A stretch of 47,100 nt of DNA from Pseudomonadales bacterium (GCA_019090315.1 JAHRWD010000038.1:1-47100), one strand, 5' to 3'. Counted from the stretch's first letter, positions 15,301 through 25,172 are shown. The notes: generated by a model from the sequence alone, not told the origin. Numbers and translations are program-made.

Positions 15301-16619
15301 ACCTCTGTGGGGAATAAATCCGCATCGGTCAACCCCGCAATTTGATCATTCGAACGAGCGGCTGCTTTTTCGAAAGCTTTATTGACCCGCTGGTATACGC
15401 CATTTCGATCCTTAAAATAAACCAGATCAGGCAACGCGTCGGAGATGCCTACAAGCAGCGAAAGCGTCTGATCAAGATCTCTGCGCTGACGAGTTCTTTC
15501 CGTGATATCAAGAAGCTGCGATACAAAGTAGTCGACCTCACCATCGGTGGTGCGCACTACATTGGTGTTCACCTCAACATGGATTATCGAGCCATCCTTA
15601 CAGATACGCTTGCTCTCAAAGGAGATCTGATCAAGCTCGCCGGTTAAGATTTTTTTAGATATCTCCAGGTCGGCAAGGCGTTCTTTGTCGGAGAGCACAT
15701 TCTTCCAACCCGCTGAAAGTAGCTCTTCGCGACTGTATCCCAGCATTCGGCACAGCTGTTGATTCACATCCACCCAGCCCAACTCAGGGTCAATAATGGA
15801 GATACCGGTCAGGGATTGTTCAAAATAATCTCGGAACCGCTGCTCGCTTTGCTGTAGCCGCTGTTGCGTTTGTAATCGTTCAGTTACATCTTGCGCTAGG
15901 GTAACTACTCCTATCGCTACACCATGTTCATCCACCAGCGGTGTGTTGTACCACTCACAAAAAACCTGCTGCCCATCAGCAGTGATGTTTTCATATACGC
16001 CAAAGGTACCGGAGATCTGGCCAAGCAGATCTGCAAACTCTGCCGTCACACCCGAAAACCGGTGATCCGGGATAATCAACTCGTTAGCATGTTTACCGAT
16101 GGCTTGCTCAGCACTGTAACCAAAAATTTGCTCTGCGCCCGGGTTCCACTGCTCTGCTTCCAGACAAGTATTCCAGCAGATAACGGCAAGCGGGGCTTCC
16201 TGCCAGTCAAGGCTGAGCAGCGCCCGCGCGGCAAGGTGATTTTTCAGGGTATCTGACGGTAGTCTGGGCACCGCATTCAGGAGGACTCGGGGCTCTTCCC
16301 CGGCCGGCCCCGTTATTAACATCAAGCTCAGCGATACTTCTACTTTTGCGCCCAAGGATTGATGGCGTGAAATAAGAGACGCGTGCAGGCCCGAAGCTTG
16401 CTTGTCTGCCAGATCAGCTAATGAAGCAGGTTTGCCATCAGCCAATAGAATTTCAAAGCATTCTTCTAGCTGCATTCCCACAGCACTTTCAACTGCCAAG
16501 CCGGTAAGAAGGCTAGCGATTTCGTTAAACTGGAGAATTGTTCCTGCCTGGTCCAACAGTATTGATGCCACCTGTTGCGTTTCTAACAAGCCAGCACTGA
16601 AATCAGCAGATCTATTCAC
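12321..16619 (-). CDS. Multi-PAS diguanylate cyclase/phosphodiesterase (GGDEF-EAL)
   Basis: A 1432-residue signalling protein with no membrane segment or signal peptide, so probably cytosolic. Eight PAS-like units fill about residues 1-1000; most end in the DIT or DVT motif that closes PAS-PAC modules, and units 5-7 resemble each other as if tandemly duplicated. GGDEF domain (about 1003-1165): intact GGDEF at 1084-1088, inhibitory RxxD site RSED at 1075-1078. EAL domain (about 1185-1425): EAL at 1212-1214, with NVSSKQF, EVTENL, DDFGTGYSS, LKIDRSF and EGVE all kept. Both activities on cyclic di-GMP are possible. Signals sensed are unknown. It lies between dprA and purE, an unusual place. Confidence 0.93.
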   Translation of the reverse strand: MNRSADFSAGLLETQQVASILLDQAGTILQFNEIASLLTGLAVESAVGMQLEECFEILLADGKPASLADLADKQASGLHASLISRHQSLGAKVEVSLSLMLITGPAGEEPRVLLNAVPRLPSDTLKNHLAARALLSLDWQEAPLAVICWNTCLEAEQWNPGAEQIFGYSAEQAIGKHANELIIPDHRFSGVTAEFADLLGQISGTFGVYENITADGQQVFCEWYNTPLVDEHGVAIGVVTLAQDVTERLQTQQRLQQSEQRFRDYFEQSLTGISIIDPELGWVDVNQQLCRMLGYSREELLSAGWKNVLSDKERLADLEISKKILTGELDQISFESKRICKDGSIIHVEVNTNVVRTTDGEVDYFVSQLLDITERTRQRRDLDQTLSLLVGISDALPDLVYFKDRNGVYQRVNKAFEKAAARSNDQIAGLTDADLFPTEVAQQFRQQDFSVINNPDPDAIFEIEERQVGTGPDYNTRKLQVRDSNGFVMGVLGISRDITELNQTRQALRYSQTILDLTSDMMALYDRNGNHLSANRAYCEAYKVPFKDLVGMHVSEVLGQSPEALIYILENHRRCLAGEVITTKAALDFPGLGLRHVVAQDSPYRDESGDIVGLVVTIHDITDLEEASEGLRRYEQILSATHDLMSFVTPDYKLAAVNDAFVKFFDFDRKDVLGTKSLVQAVDREDLSDLFKSRYERCLAGEVLEFEQAIGSPVTGEEHFFEVIYYPFQDANGVITGLVSSARDITARRKTEEDLRSYKDIVSASQDYMAMLDLQYRFVALNKQYESYFGRPAGEILGKTVLDIYGDSERFEKVFIPAYNRALSGEVVCYEQKVYQPGSGDEGWAEFRYYPSYNEAGEIIGLVVNVRDITDRKQAELKLKQLSQAVELSPSAVMICDSEGLIEYVNPAFERTSGHMLREIEGKTPFEIEIYNRADAKFPSVINKITTGLTWSGETQSRKKTGEAYWENVFFSPIHNDEGEISHYLAVKEDISLRRQQEEQLARQAYYDPLTELPNRMLAFERLRQAMARADRNDHMVAVIFIDLDHFKAINDTLGHGYGDQLLKAAGKRLKNCIRSEDTVARLGGDEFLVLLTDVTRIERTQPIIDKIIDCFNRSFEVGSNELYVTASLGVAVYPNDSKEVSDLLRNADTAMYHAKDKGRNRFNFFTEEMDAEAHQRLNIEFELRNALERNELYLEYQPIVDGYSGHVVGFEALARWKNERFGSVPPDKFIPIAEETGLIHEIGSWVIDTACTTLQQFRAQGYERLRVAVNVSSKQFQDFGFVDSIKAALLKTAVPAYSLTLEVTENLLLEERNEVAQMLYQLTQLGVRLSVDDFGTGYSSLSYLKKYPFNALKIDRSFVKNIVDDADDLNLTKAIIAMAHALHLEVIAEGVEDQVQLALLRAESCDFVQGYLISRPIPADELLAFIKQRDQ

Positions 16620-16676
16620 GGTTGTTCCAATACATAACTATTCCCTGTTCAGGCTGAAATTATTTTGGCCACGCTA

Positions 16677-17834
16677 TCAGGATAAACCAGGATTTAACCA
16701 ATATCGGCCGCTGTCACTACTCAGCCATCCCTGTAGTTCCATATCCAGAAGGGATCCGGAGACCCGGTAAACCGGCAAACCGGTTCGCTCGACAATTTGA
16801 TCAACACTGGATGGTGCATGATCAAGCTGCCTAAGACAAATTTTTTGATCCTCTGACAGGGTATCAATACAAAGACCGGTTGTTTTTTCAGTCTCCATAT
16901 CCGAATCCTGGTCGAGTACGGCTTGCCCCAACTGAAGCGCAAGGGGCCCAAGATCCTCCAGTATATGCGCTGTGGTTTCTACCAACTTTGCACCCTGACG
17001 AATAATCGAGTGGCAGCCTTTGCTCATCGGGTTGTGAATCGAACCAGGGATAGCAAAAACCTCCCGTCCTTGTTCCATCGCATATTTAGCGGTAATTAAC
17101 GAGCCGCTTTTTAATGCCGCCTCTACCACCAGCACACCCAAACTTAGACCGCTGATAATACGATTGCGCCGAGGGAAATTTTGAGCGCGGGGTGGTGTTC
17201 CCAACGGAAACTCGGACACAATCACACCGTTGGCGGCTATCTGTTTAGCCAGTTCATGGTTTGTTCGCGGATAAACTCGATCCAGACCGGTGCCAACCAC
17301 CGCAATAGTGGGCTGCCCGGCAGCCAGTGCACCTTTATGTGCGGCCGCATCAACCCCCAAAGCCAACCCACTGGTGACCAGCAGTCCTGCTTTTGCCAGG
17401 GAGCTGGCAAAACTTTCAGCTAGCTCGCCGCCAAACACAGAGGGATTCCGGCTGCCCACCATTGCCAGCTGCGGCCACAATAGATAGTCCGGATCACCGA
17501 TACAATAGAGAACCAGTGGTGGACTCGGAATGTTTTTGAGAAGGGGTGGATAGCTATCCGAAGAGATCGGAATTAAATGATGCGCTTCATCTTCTAGCCA
17601 TGAACGATCCTGGGCTATTTTTTCTGCCAGGGGATGGCTATCCGGTGCACTTTGATATGCTAGCAGCTGTTCTCGGCCAACATCCCCAAGCCCAGACTGC
17701 TTAAGCCTTGAGCCGGTTGCCGAAACAACCGCTGACGGTGAGCTATCATTCACCGTCAGCTTACTAAAACAGCGGTACCCAAGGCCGGTTACACGGCTTA
17801 TTACCAACCAGTCGGTTAGTGCTTGTTGATCCAT
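16677..17834 (-). CDS. dprA: DNA-processing protein DprA/Smf
   Basis: Binds incoming single-stranded DNA and loads RecA during natural transformation; also conserved in non-competent bacteria. The 385-residue protein has an N-terminal helical region, the Rossmann-like core (AMVGSRNPS, TSGLALGVDAAAHKGAL, VVGTGLDRVYPRTN, SEFPLG and FPRRNRIISGLS, about residues 120-290) and a C-terminal winged-helix domain (about 320-385). It follows the LysM gene by 19 bases and is divergent from def, the usual arrangement in gammaproteobacteria. Confidence 0.95.
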   Translation of the reverse strand: MDQQALTDWLVISRVTGLGYRCFSKLTVNDSSPSAVVSATGSRLKQSGLGDVGREQLLAYQSAPDSHPLAEKIAQDRSWLEDEAHHLIPISSDSYPPLLKNIPSPPLVLYCIGDPDYLLWPQLAMVGSRNPSVFGGELAESFASSLAKAGLLVTSGLALGVDAAAHKGALAAGQPTIAVVGTGLDRVYPRTNHELAKQIAANGVIVSEFPLGTPPRAQNFPRRNRIISGLSLGVLVVEAALKSGSLITAKYAMEQGREVFAIPGSIHNPMSKGCHSIIRQGAKLVETTAHILEDLGPLALQLGQAVLDQDSDMETEKTTGLCIDTLSEDQKICLRQLDHAPSSVDQIVERTGLPVYRVSGSLLDMELQGWLSSDSGRYWLNPGLS

Positions 17835-17853
17835 ACAGGTTCTTCAGGCGACA

Positions 17854-18879
17854 CTATTTGCTCTTAACGAGATCACCCACGGAGAGGGGTCGACTGGCCT
17901 CCATTACCAGCGCGTAGCTCATTTTCTCAAACACCCGGTATACCAGAATTACACCACCTTTTTCAGCAGGTAAGCGGATACGCCTATCTGCTATCTCATC
18001 CGCAACAAGCTGGCCCTCCTTGTATATCGACAATACATTTCCCGGCTCAATACCCTCTCGGGCACCTCTATTGAAGACAACCACATTGTATTGGCCAACC
18101 TGGGTAACCCCGCCCACAACTGCGGCGATAACACCTTCTACAGGTTGTGAAGGGGGTTTTGGGTATATAGTAGAATCAATACGCTGCTCCATCAGGGGCA
18201 ACAGCCGATCCTTTATCCGTACATCTGCCGAGGTCCGCTCTAAAAATACCGAGGCAATACCATCATCGATTCCAACAACCGTACCGGTACCCAGCTGGGT
18301 CGCCTCACGCCCCAGTAGCTCACCGGTTTTTGGATCCAGATAGGTTCCACCTTTACGGTAAAGGCCGTAAACAATATTGTTTTGATCGAGCTCTCCACGC
18401 ACATAAACCGTGTCGCTCCCGCCCATGATCAACCGACCCTCCTGGCCAGATACGACATAGGGTGCAGACTCAAGCTCCCCCAGTTCCACTATCCGGTTTC
18501 CAGACAGATATTTACTGATACTGGCCAGTGAAATCTTCTCAACATCCGCAGCGATTGCACTCGCCCGAATTTTTGGCGATAGCTTTTCATCACGCGAGAC
18601 AATGGTCAACCTTGGCTCACCATTAACGTAAGTAAGCTGAACCACATCACCGGGGTAAATCAGATGTGGGTTTTCAATCTGAGGATTAAATTTCCATACA
18701 CTCGGCCAACGCCAGGCGTCCTCAAGAAAGGTTGCGGAAATATCCCATAAAGTGTCACCTTTCTTTACCACATAGGTTTGTGGGTGCCCCTGTTTCAGGG
18801 CTACGGTATCGGCCTGAGCCATAGGAATGCATGCTATACACATAACACCGATCCAAAATTTCAAATGTCTCCACATCAT
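17854..18879 (-). CDS. LysM-domain secreted protein
   Basis: A 341-residue exported protein. A signal peptide covers about residues 1-23 (cut near AQADT). One LysM domain spans about residues 34-85 (YVVKKGDTLWDISATFLEDAWRWPSVWKFNPQ and so on), which should bind peptidoglycan. The remaining 250 residues are predicted to be beta-rich and are shared by homologues found beside dprA and def. Function is unknown beyond cell-wall association. AGGA precedes tandem ATG codons. It is divergent from def and may share the 438-base control region. Confidence 0.88.
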   Translation of the reverse strand: MMWRHLKFWIGVMCIACIPMAQADTVALKQGHPQTYVVKKGDTLWDISATFLEDAWRWPSVWKFNPQIENPHLIYPGDVVQLTYVNGEPRLTIVSRDEKLSPKIRASAIAADVEKISLASISKYLSGNRIVELGELESAPYVVSGQEGRLIMGGSDTVYVRGELDQNNIVYGLYRKGGTYLDPKTGELLGREATQLGTGTVVGIDDGIASVFLERTSADVRIKDRLLPLMEQRIDSTIYPKPPSQPVEGVIAAVVGGVTQVGQYNVVVFNRGAREGIEPGNVLSIYKEGQLVADEIADRRIRLPAEKGGVILVYRVFEKMSYALVMEASRPLSVGDLVKSK

Positions 18880-19317
18880 AAATTGTCCTGTCTAGTTTCC
18901 TTTTTGTGGCCGCTATTTACCAAACGCACAGGATTTAGCCGAAAATATCACCAATAAGGTTGGTTTATACCCAAACTCGGGGTGATGCATCGTATCTCTG
19001 TGCCGTGATCTATTTTTTACCACTTTTCGTTACAATTTTCAGCTACCATTTTTCTCAACGCAACCTCTTCGCAATCTTGAATAGTAACCACTTGCTGGCC
19101 GATCTCGGGATCAAACACACAGCCATTGCCTTATATTGTAGTTGGCTCCACGTTGAATAATGAAAAATCGCCACAATTTATTCATTAGCCTGATAATTAC
19201 CACTCATAATTTATCCGTTAATCGTACGAGCGTGAACCCAATGAATCGTGCCTAATATAGCGATACAGGGCATAATGCACCCAATTTTTTGCACTCTTTT
19301 ATATTTTTATATCAAAA
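18880..19317. other. Divergent intergenic region between the LysM gene and def
   Basis: 438 AT-rich bases with no convincing gene. A 66-codon open frame at 18960-19160 lacks family features. Several TATA-like stretches occur just before def, but no promoter pair of good spacing could be fixed. Both divergent transcripts must start here. Confidence 0.5.
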
Positions 19318-19824
19318 ATGGCGATACTGAATATTCTCGAATTCCCCGATCCCCGGCTGCGCAAAGTTGCGAAGCCGGTCACTGTATTTGACGACAGGCT
19401 GAAAATGCTATCGGAAGATATGATCGAAACCATGTATGAGGCACCGGGCATTGGCCTGGCCGCAACCCAGATCAATGTGCATAAGCGTATCGTTGTAATT
19501 GATGTATCTGAAGACCATTCTGAACCGATGGTTTTTATTAATCCGCAGATTACCGTGCTTTCGGATCAGCAACGGGAATGGGAAGAGGGCTGCCTTTCGG
19601 TTCCCGGCTTTCACGAAATTGTTGTCCGACCGCGAGATGTTCAGGTGAGTGCGCAGGATGTAGATGGCAATAACTTCGAACTTGAGCCGGATGAGTTACT
19701 TGCGGTCTGTATTCAGCATGAGATTGACCATCTCAATGGCAAACTGTTCGTTGACTACATCTCCTCTATAAAACGACAGCGCATACGCAAAAAACTTGAA
19801 AAAGCCCACAAGCAAAGCAAATAA
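19318..19824 (+). CDS. def: Peptide deformylase
   Basis: Removes the N-formyl group from new polypeptides using a metal ion. The 168-residue protein has the three family motifs: GIGLAATQ near residue 45, EEGCLSVPG near residue 90 (metal-binding Cys), and [12 protein letters not shown] near residue 133 (two metal-binding His and the catalytic Glu). The ATG follows an A/T-only stretch with no Shine-Dalgarno sequence, so translation may rely on an unstructured leader. It heads the def-fmt-rsmB-trkA run. Confidence 0.96.
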   Translation: MAILNILEFPDPRLRKVAKPVTVFDDRLKMLSEDMIETMYEAPGIGLAATQINVHKRIVVIDVSEDHSEPMVFINPQITVLSDQQREWEEGCLSVPGFHEIVVRPRDVQVSAQDVDGNNFELEPDELLAVCIQHEIDHLNGKLFVDYISSIKRQRIRKKLEKAHKQSK

Positions 19825-19864
19825 ATCCGACACTACACTTGGCCCCCAACAATATGATAGACAT

Positions 19865-20890
19865 ATGACTGATTCCCCTCGTCCAACCGAACGGGGCGAG
19901 CCGCTTCGCATAATCTATGCGGGCACGCCAGATTTTGCTGTGCCCGGACTCGCTGCGTTACTGGATTCTAGCCATCAAATCGTAGCGGTTTATACGCAAC
20001 CTGATCGACCTTCCGGGCGTGGCCGCAAAATAAAGCCAGGTCCGGTCAAACAACTTGCACTGGAACATGATATTCCGGTATACCAACCGCTCAATCTTCG
20101 TAATGAAGAGGATCAGCAACAACTGGCTGCGCTCAAACCAGATCTGATGGTGGTTGCGGCCTATGGCCTTATATTGCCGAAAGTCGTGCTCGATACGCCG
20201 ACTCTGGGCTGCGTCAACATTCACGCATCACTGCTGCCGCGATGGCGAGGTGCCTCGCCGATCCAGCAGGCGGTGCTCGCCGGCGATACAGATTCCGGTG
20301 TCACCATTATGCAGATGGATATAGGGCTGGATACGGGAGATATGCTGGTCAAGGATAGCTGTACCATCGAACCAACCGATAGTGCCGCAGCATTGCACGA
20401 CAAACTGGCAGCATTAGGCGCGCCTCTTCTGCTAACCGCCATTGATCAGCTGATAACAGGCGATGCTACGCCAGAAAAACAGGATGATAGCCTATCAACC
20501 TACGCACCCAAAATTCTGAAGCAGGATGCCCTCATCGACTGGAATCAAACTGCGACACAGATATCGCGACAGGTGCGAGCCTATAACAACTGGCCAATCG
20601 CCTATACCCAGCTGGGTGATGAGCGTGTACGAATCTGGGAAGCGCAACCCGTCGATGCACAATCATCATCTGCGCCCGGAACCGTGCTTTCGTGTCAGCC
20701 GGAGGGCATACAGGTCGCCTGTGGTATAGGTGTAAGTGTCGGCGTATTAAATTTAGAAAGGATCCAGTTCACTGGTGGCAAAGCGTTAACGGCTCGAGAT
20801 ATTTTCAATGCTAATAAGGTGCGTATAAAAGAAGGCGACCTATTTGATTCCCCCGCTACCGAAATAGAGCAGCCCGGCCTCACCCCATAA
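19865..20890 (+). CDS. fmt: Methionyl-tRNA formyltransferase
   Basis: Formylates initiator Met-tRNA using 10-formyltetrahydrofolate. The ATG at 19865 gives 341 residues; a TTG-started frame from 19796 would overlap def and adds non-conserved sequence. Family marks are IIYAGTPDFAVPG near residue 15, YTQPDRPSGRGRK, the folate-binding HASLLPRWRGASPIQ, and DTGDML. Catalytic Asn, His and Asp are present in VNIH and LDTGD. The C-terminal tRNA-binding domain is complete. It lies 40 bases after def, so the formylation and deformylation genes sit together. Confidence 0.95.
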   Translation: MTDSPRPTERGEPLRIIYAGTPDFAVPGLAALLDSSHQIVAVYTQPDRPSGRGRKIKPGPVKQLALEHDIPVYQPLNLRNEEDQQQLAALKPDLMVVAAYGLILPKVVLDTPTLGCVNIHASLLPRWRGASPIQQAVLAGDTDSGVTIMQMDIGLDTGDMLVKDSCTIEPTDSAAALHDKLAALGAPLLLTAIDQLITGDATPEKQDDSLSTYAPKILKQDALIDWNQTATQISRQVRAYNNWPIAYTQLGDERVRIWEAQPVDAQSSSAPGTVLSCQPEGIQVACGIGVSVGVLNLERIQFTGGKALTARDIFNANKVRIKEGDLFDSPATEIEQPGLTP

Positions 20891-20911
20891 GAGGGGCTGT
20901 ACGCCTACACC

Positions 20912-22219
20912 ATGGACTATTCAAATCCGCGAAGCGCCGCCGCCCTTACACTGACCGCAGTTGTTACGGAAGGGAAATCCCTGTCCAGATTGCTACCGGT
21001 CATGGCTGAATCGATCGATCCCAGACAACAGAGCCTTTATAAAGAGCTTTGCTACGGCACCGTGCGCTGGCACTCGCGGCTGATGTTTCTTCACTATCAA
21101 TTGTTGGAAAAGCCACTTAAGACCAAAGATAGCGATCTTCAGGCGCTGATACTGGTTGGTTTGTATCAACTATTATTCACCCGCATTCCTGCCCACGCGG
21201 TGATCAGTGAAACCGTCGCTGCTACCGCCGCCCTCGATAAAAAATGGGCCCGGGGACTGATTAACGGTGTACTGCGCAATTTTCAACGTCAGCAAGAATC
21301 ACTGCTCGAACAGGTCAAAGAAAACCCGATTGCTAACAGTGCGCACCCACGCTGGTTTTTGAAAAACATCCAGAAAGCCTGGCCCGATCAGTGGCAACAA
21401 ATTGTTGATGCCAACAACCAGCGTCCGCCCATGACCCTGCGGGTCAACCAGCAAAAAACCACGGTTGCCAAATACCAGCAGCTGCTGCTAACAGAAAATA
21501 TAGAAAGCTCCGCCTGTCAGTTTTCAAACCACGGTATCACGCTCAGTTCAGCCTGTGACCCACTTACCTTGCCCGGTTTTGAACAGGGGTTTGCCAGTGT
21601 TCAGGATGAAGCGCCTCAACTCAGTGCAGATCTGCTGGCACCAAAACCCGGTGAATATATCCTTGATGCCTGCGCTGCGCCCGGCGGTAAGAGCTGCCAC
21701 CTGCTGGAAACCGAGCCCAGTATAAAATTACATGCGGTCGAAAAAGAGGCTGAGCGCAGTAAACGAATCGAGGAAAACCTGTCCCGGCTGCAGATCAAAG
21801 CCCAAATCAGTATTGCGGATGTAGGGGACACGGCGAGCTGGTGGGATGGCCAGCCATTTGACCGCATTCTTCTTGATGCGCCCTGTTCCGCAACCGGGGT
21901 CATTCGGCGTAATCCGGATATCAAACTACTACGCACTAAAGAGGATATTGTTAAGTTAAGCCAGCTACAGCTACATCTTTTAACGGCGGTTTGGTCCACG
22001 CTCAAGCCTGGCGGAGTCTTGCTGTATGCCACCTGTTCGGTGCTACCACAGGAAAATGAACAGGTTATTGAACAATTTTCAACAACCCATGACTTTACCA
22101 TCAAGCCAATCGTTGCCGACTGGGGTATCCAGCAAACATATGGCCGGCAATTGTTGCCCATCACTGGGCAGCATGATGGTTTTTATTACGCCAGATTACA
22201 AAAGCCACATGCACCATAA
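20912..22219 (+). CDS. rsmB: 16S rRNA (cytosine-967-C5)-methyltransferase
   Basis: Methylates C967 of 16S rRNA. The 435-residue protein has an N-terminal NusB-like domain (about residues 1-140) and a C-terminal Rossmann methyltransferase domain. The SAM site is LDACAAPGGKSCHLLE near residue 250. The catalytic cysteine pair sits in DAPCSATG and YATCSVLPQENE. It follows fmt by 21 bases; GAGGGG lies rather far upstream of the ATG. Confidence 0.95.
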   Translation: MDYSNPRSAAALTLTAVVTEGKSLSRLLPVMAESIDPRQQSLYKELCYGTVRWHSRLMFLHYQLLEKPLKTKDSDLQALILVGLYQLLFTRIPAHAVISETVAATAALDKKWARGLINGVLRNFQRQQESLLEQVKENPIANSAHPRWFLKNIQKAWPDQWQQIVDANNQRPPMTLRVNQQKTTVAKYQQLLLTENIESSACQFSNHGITLSSACDPLTLPGFEQGFASVQDEAPQLSADLLAPKPGEYILDACAAPGGKSCHLLETEPSIKLHAVEKEAERSKRIEENLSRLQIKAQISIADVGDTASWWDGQPFDRILLDAPCSATGVIRRNPDIKLLRTKEDIVKLSQLQLHLLTAVWSTLKPGGVLLYATCSVLPQENEQVIEQFSTTHDFTIKPIVADWGIQQTYGRQLLPITGQHDGFYYARLQKPHAP

Positions 22220-22285
22220 AATCGTTTATATTTTGACCGGCCATCACTTTACAATCGAAAATAACCGGCGCATCATTGCCCGCCT

Positions 22286-23659
22286 ATGAAAATCATAATT
22301 CTTGGAGCAGGGCAGGTTGGCGGCACGCTGGCACAAAGCCTGGCGAGTGAACACTTCGATGTCACCCTGGTGGATGAACGCGCAGATGTGCTCCATTCAT
22401 TACAGGACAAATATGATATCCGCACCGTGATGGGAAAAGCCTCCTATCCAAGCGTGCTTCGACAGGCCGGGGCTGAGGATGCGGATATATTGATCGCTGT
22501 CACCAATAGTGACGAGGTCAATATGCTAGCTTGTCAGATTGCCTATCGAATATTCAATACCCCCACCAAAATTGCCCGCATTCGCTCTACCGCCTACCTG
22601 CTGAGCAACACCCTGTTTGGAAACGATGCGATACCGGTTGATGTTGAAATTTGCCCGGAACAACTGGTTACCGACAGTATAAAAAGGCTGATCGAACACC
22701 CGGGAGCACTGCAGGTACTGGATTTCGCCGAGGGCCAGGTGAAGCTCGTTGCAGTACGTGCTTTTTACGGTGGTCCATTGGTTGGGCATGCGCTATCAAC
22801 CCTGAAACAGCATGTACCCTCAGTGGATACGCGGGTCGCAGCCATTTTCCGGAAAGGTCGGCCGATTATCCCCCAGGGCGATACCGTTATCGAAGTCGAT
22901 GACGAAGTGTTCTTTATCGCTGCAAAAAACGATATTCGTACTGTGATGAGTGAACTACGTCGACTCGAAAACCCCTACAAGAAAATCATGATTGCCGGCG
23001 GTGGAAATATCGGCGAACGACTAGCGGAGGGAATCGAGTCCCGCTATCAGGTCAAAATCCTCGAACGCAATGCCGATCGTTGTAACTACCTGTCCCAAAG
23101 CCTTGATAAAAGCATCATCCTCAATAGCGATGCCTCTAACCAGAATCTGCTGCTGGAAGAGAATATCGAAAATACCGATGTTTTTTGCGCACTGACCAAC
23201 AATGATGAAGCCAACATCATGTCATCACTGCTGGCCAAGCGGCTTGGCGCCAAACATGTGATGACACTAATCAGTAATCCAGCCTACGTTGACCTGATTC
23301 AGGGAGGCGATATCGATATCGCAATTTCACCACAGATGATCACCGTCGGCCATCTGCTTCGCCATGTACGCCAGGCTGATATCGCCAATGCATACTCGCT
23401 ACGACGTGGCGCAGCGGAGGCGATTGAGATTATTGCACACGGTGATTCTCGCTCCTCCAAAGTGATCGGTGAAAAAATTGAGGATATCAAACTTCCCGCT
23501 GGCTCAACCATCGGTGCACTGGTGCGAGAGAACCAGGTATTGATTGCCCACGATGACATCGTGATTGAGCCGGAGGATCACGTCATTCTGTTTTTAGTCG
23601 ATAAACGGCGTATCCGCGAGGTGGAGAAACTGTTCCAGGTTGGCGTCAATTTTTTCTGA
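22286..23659 (+). CDS. trkA: Trk potassium uptake system, regulatory subunit TrkA
   Basis: Cytoplasmic NAD-binding regulator of the Trk K+ channel. The 457-residue protein is a double unit: two RCK-N Rossmann domains ([10 protein letters not shown] at residue 7, and [12 protein letters not shown] near residue 237), each followed by an RCK-C ligand domain (about 145-230 and 370-455). The partner trkH follows 42 bases downstream, so channel and regulator are co-expressed here. Confidence 0.96.
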   Translation: MKIIILGAGQVGGTLAQSLASEHFDVTLVDERADVLHSLQDKYDIRTVMGKASYPSVLRQAGAEDADILIAVTNSDEVNMLACQIAYRIFNTPTKIARIRSTAYLLSNTLFGNDAIPVDVEICPEQLVTDSIKRLIEHPGALQVLDFAEGQVKLVAVRAFYGGPLVGHALSTLKQHVPSVDTRVAAIFRKGRPIIPQGDTVIEVDDEVFFIAAKNDIRTVMSELRRLENPYKKIMIAGGGNIGERLAEGIESRYQVKILERNADRCNYLSQSLDKSIILNSDASNQNLLLEENIENTDVFCALTNNDEANIMSSLLAKRLGAKHVMTLISNPAYVDLIQGGDIDIAISPQMITVGHLLRHVRQADIANAYSLRRGAAEAIEIIAHGDSRSSKVIGEKIEDIKLPAGSTIGALVRENQVLIAHDDIVIEPEDHVILFLVDKRRIREVEKLFQVGVNFF

Positions 23660-23701
23660 TCCAGTGACTTAAACCCTTCCCGAATATGACCCAATAGACA
23701 C

Positions 23702-25150
23702 ATGCACTACACCGTCATCCTGCGAATATTAGGGTTATTGCTGATGCTATTTAGCATTAGTATGCTGCCATCTGCGCTGATCTCCGTGATTTACGCTGAT
23801 TCCAGCTGGATCGTATTTGTCCAGTCCTTCGGCTTTACATTGCTTACAGGATTCATCATCTGGTACCCGGTTCATCGTGCCCGCGGTGAACTACGTTCCC
23901 GGGATGGTTTTCTTATCACTGTGCTGTTCTGGCTTGTTCTCGGACTGTTTGGATCCATCCCGTTTGCCTTACTTGACGGTCTGCAGCTCGATTTTACCGA
24001 TGCGGTATTCGAATCGTTTTCTGGTCTAACCACAACCGGTGCAACGGTCATCACCCAGCTGGATGACCTACCAAAATCGATACTTTTTTATCGCCAGCAA
24101 CTGCAGTGGTTTGGCGGCATGGGCATCATCGTACTGGCCATCGCTGTGCTACCGATGCTGGGTATCGGCGGTATGCAGCTCTACCGCGCAGAAGCACCGG
24201 GACCGGTAAAAGACAGTAAGCTGACCCCGCGCCTGGCCGAAACGGCAAAGGCGCTCTGGTATATCTACCTGGCCCTCACCATCGCTTGCGCCACTGCCTA
24301 TTGGCTATCAGGGATGAGCCTTTTTGATGCCATCTGTCATAGCTTTACAACCGTCGCGATTGGCGGTTTTTCTACCCATGATGCCAGTATTGGTTATTTT
24401 GACAGTCGAGCTATCGAGCTAGTCGCCGCATTTTTTATGCTAATTTCAGGGCTTAATTTTGCACTCCATTTTTCCGCCTGGCGCGAAAAGAAAATAAGCC
24501 ATTACTGGAAAGATCCGGAAGCAAAGGTCTACCTACTGATTTTGGCTGGCGCAATTCTATTTTGTTGCCTGTTCCTCACATTTAACAGAGGGGCCTACGA
24601 AGGCTCTATATGGATTACCGGTGCGTTTGAAGTGATCTCTATCGCTACAACTACTGGATTCAGTGCATCGGGATATTCAAATTGGCCTAATTTATTGCCC
24701 TTTATGTTGCTCTGGCTGGCCTTTGCTGGAGCCTGTGCCGGTTCAACCGGCGGCGGCATGAAAATCATACGCGTGATACTGCTCTGGAAGCAGGGCGTCA
24801 GGGAGATCCATCGACTGATTCATCCAAACGGTGTATTTATCGTAAAGCTGGGGCGAACCCTGGTACCACCTAATGTCACTGAAGCGGTGTGGGGATTCTG
24901 CACCGTATATGCCGTGACATTTGTGGCGATGTTGATGGCGATGCTAGCTACTGGTGTGGATATGATCACCGCATTTTCTGCAGTCGGTGCCTGTATCAAC
25001 AATCTCGGCCCCGGACTTGGGGACGTGGCTATGCACTATGCGGAGCTCAACGACGTTGCTAAATGGATCTGTACCTTTTGTATGTTGCTGGGCCGTCTGG
25101 AGATCTTTACATTACTAGTCCTGTTGTCGCCGATGTTTTGGCGACGGTAG
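23702..25150 (+). CDS. trkH: Trk potassium transporter membrane subunit TrkH
   Basis: Integral membrane K+ channel of the SKT superfamily, 482 residues, with four M1-P-M2 repeats. Selectivity-loop segments with the key glycine are visible as SGLTTTGATV, TTVAIGGFSTHD, IATTTGFSASG and INNLGPGLGD. GSTGGGMKIIRV lies in the intramembrane gating region. It pairs with TrkA upstream. Confidence 0.95.
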   Translation: MHYTVILRILGLLLMLFSISMLPSALISVIYADSSWIVFVQSFGFTLLTGFIIWYPVHRARGELRSRDGFLITVLFWLVLGLFGSIPFALLDGLQLDFTDAVFESFSGLTTTGATVITQLDDLPKSILFYRQQLQWFGGMGIIVLAIAVLPMLGIGGMQLYRAEAPGPVKDSKLTPRLAETAKALWYIYLALTIACATAYWLSGMSLFDAICHSFTTVAIGGFSTHDASIGYFDSRAIELVAAFFMLISGLNFALHFSAWREKKISHYWKDPEAKVYLLILAGAILFCCLFLTFNRGAYEGSIWITGAFEVISIATTTGFSASGYSNWPNLLPFMLLWLAFAGACAGSTGGGMKIIRVILLWKQGVREIHRLIHPNGVFIVKLGRTLVPPNVTEAVWGFCTVYAVTFVAMLMAMLATGVDMITAFSAVGACINNLGPGLGDVAMHYAELNDVAKWICTFCMLLGRLEIFTLLVLLSPMFWRR

Positions 25151-25172
25151 CACGACCAGGCGCCTTAACTCG

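Noticed and set aside
18960..19160. 66-codon open frame in the LysM-def gap
   Set aside because: No ribosome binding site, no family features, and AT-rich control DNA is expected here; treated as chance.
19796..19864. Longer fmt starting at TTG inside def
   Set aside because: The extra residues overlap def in another frame and do not resemble Fmt; ATG 19865 fits the family.
21616..22164. 182-codon open frame antisense to rsmB
   Set aside because: Shadow frame opposite an intact, conserved methyltransferase domain.
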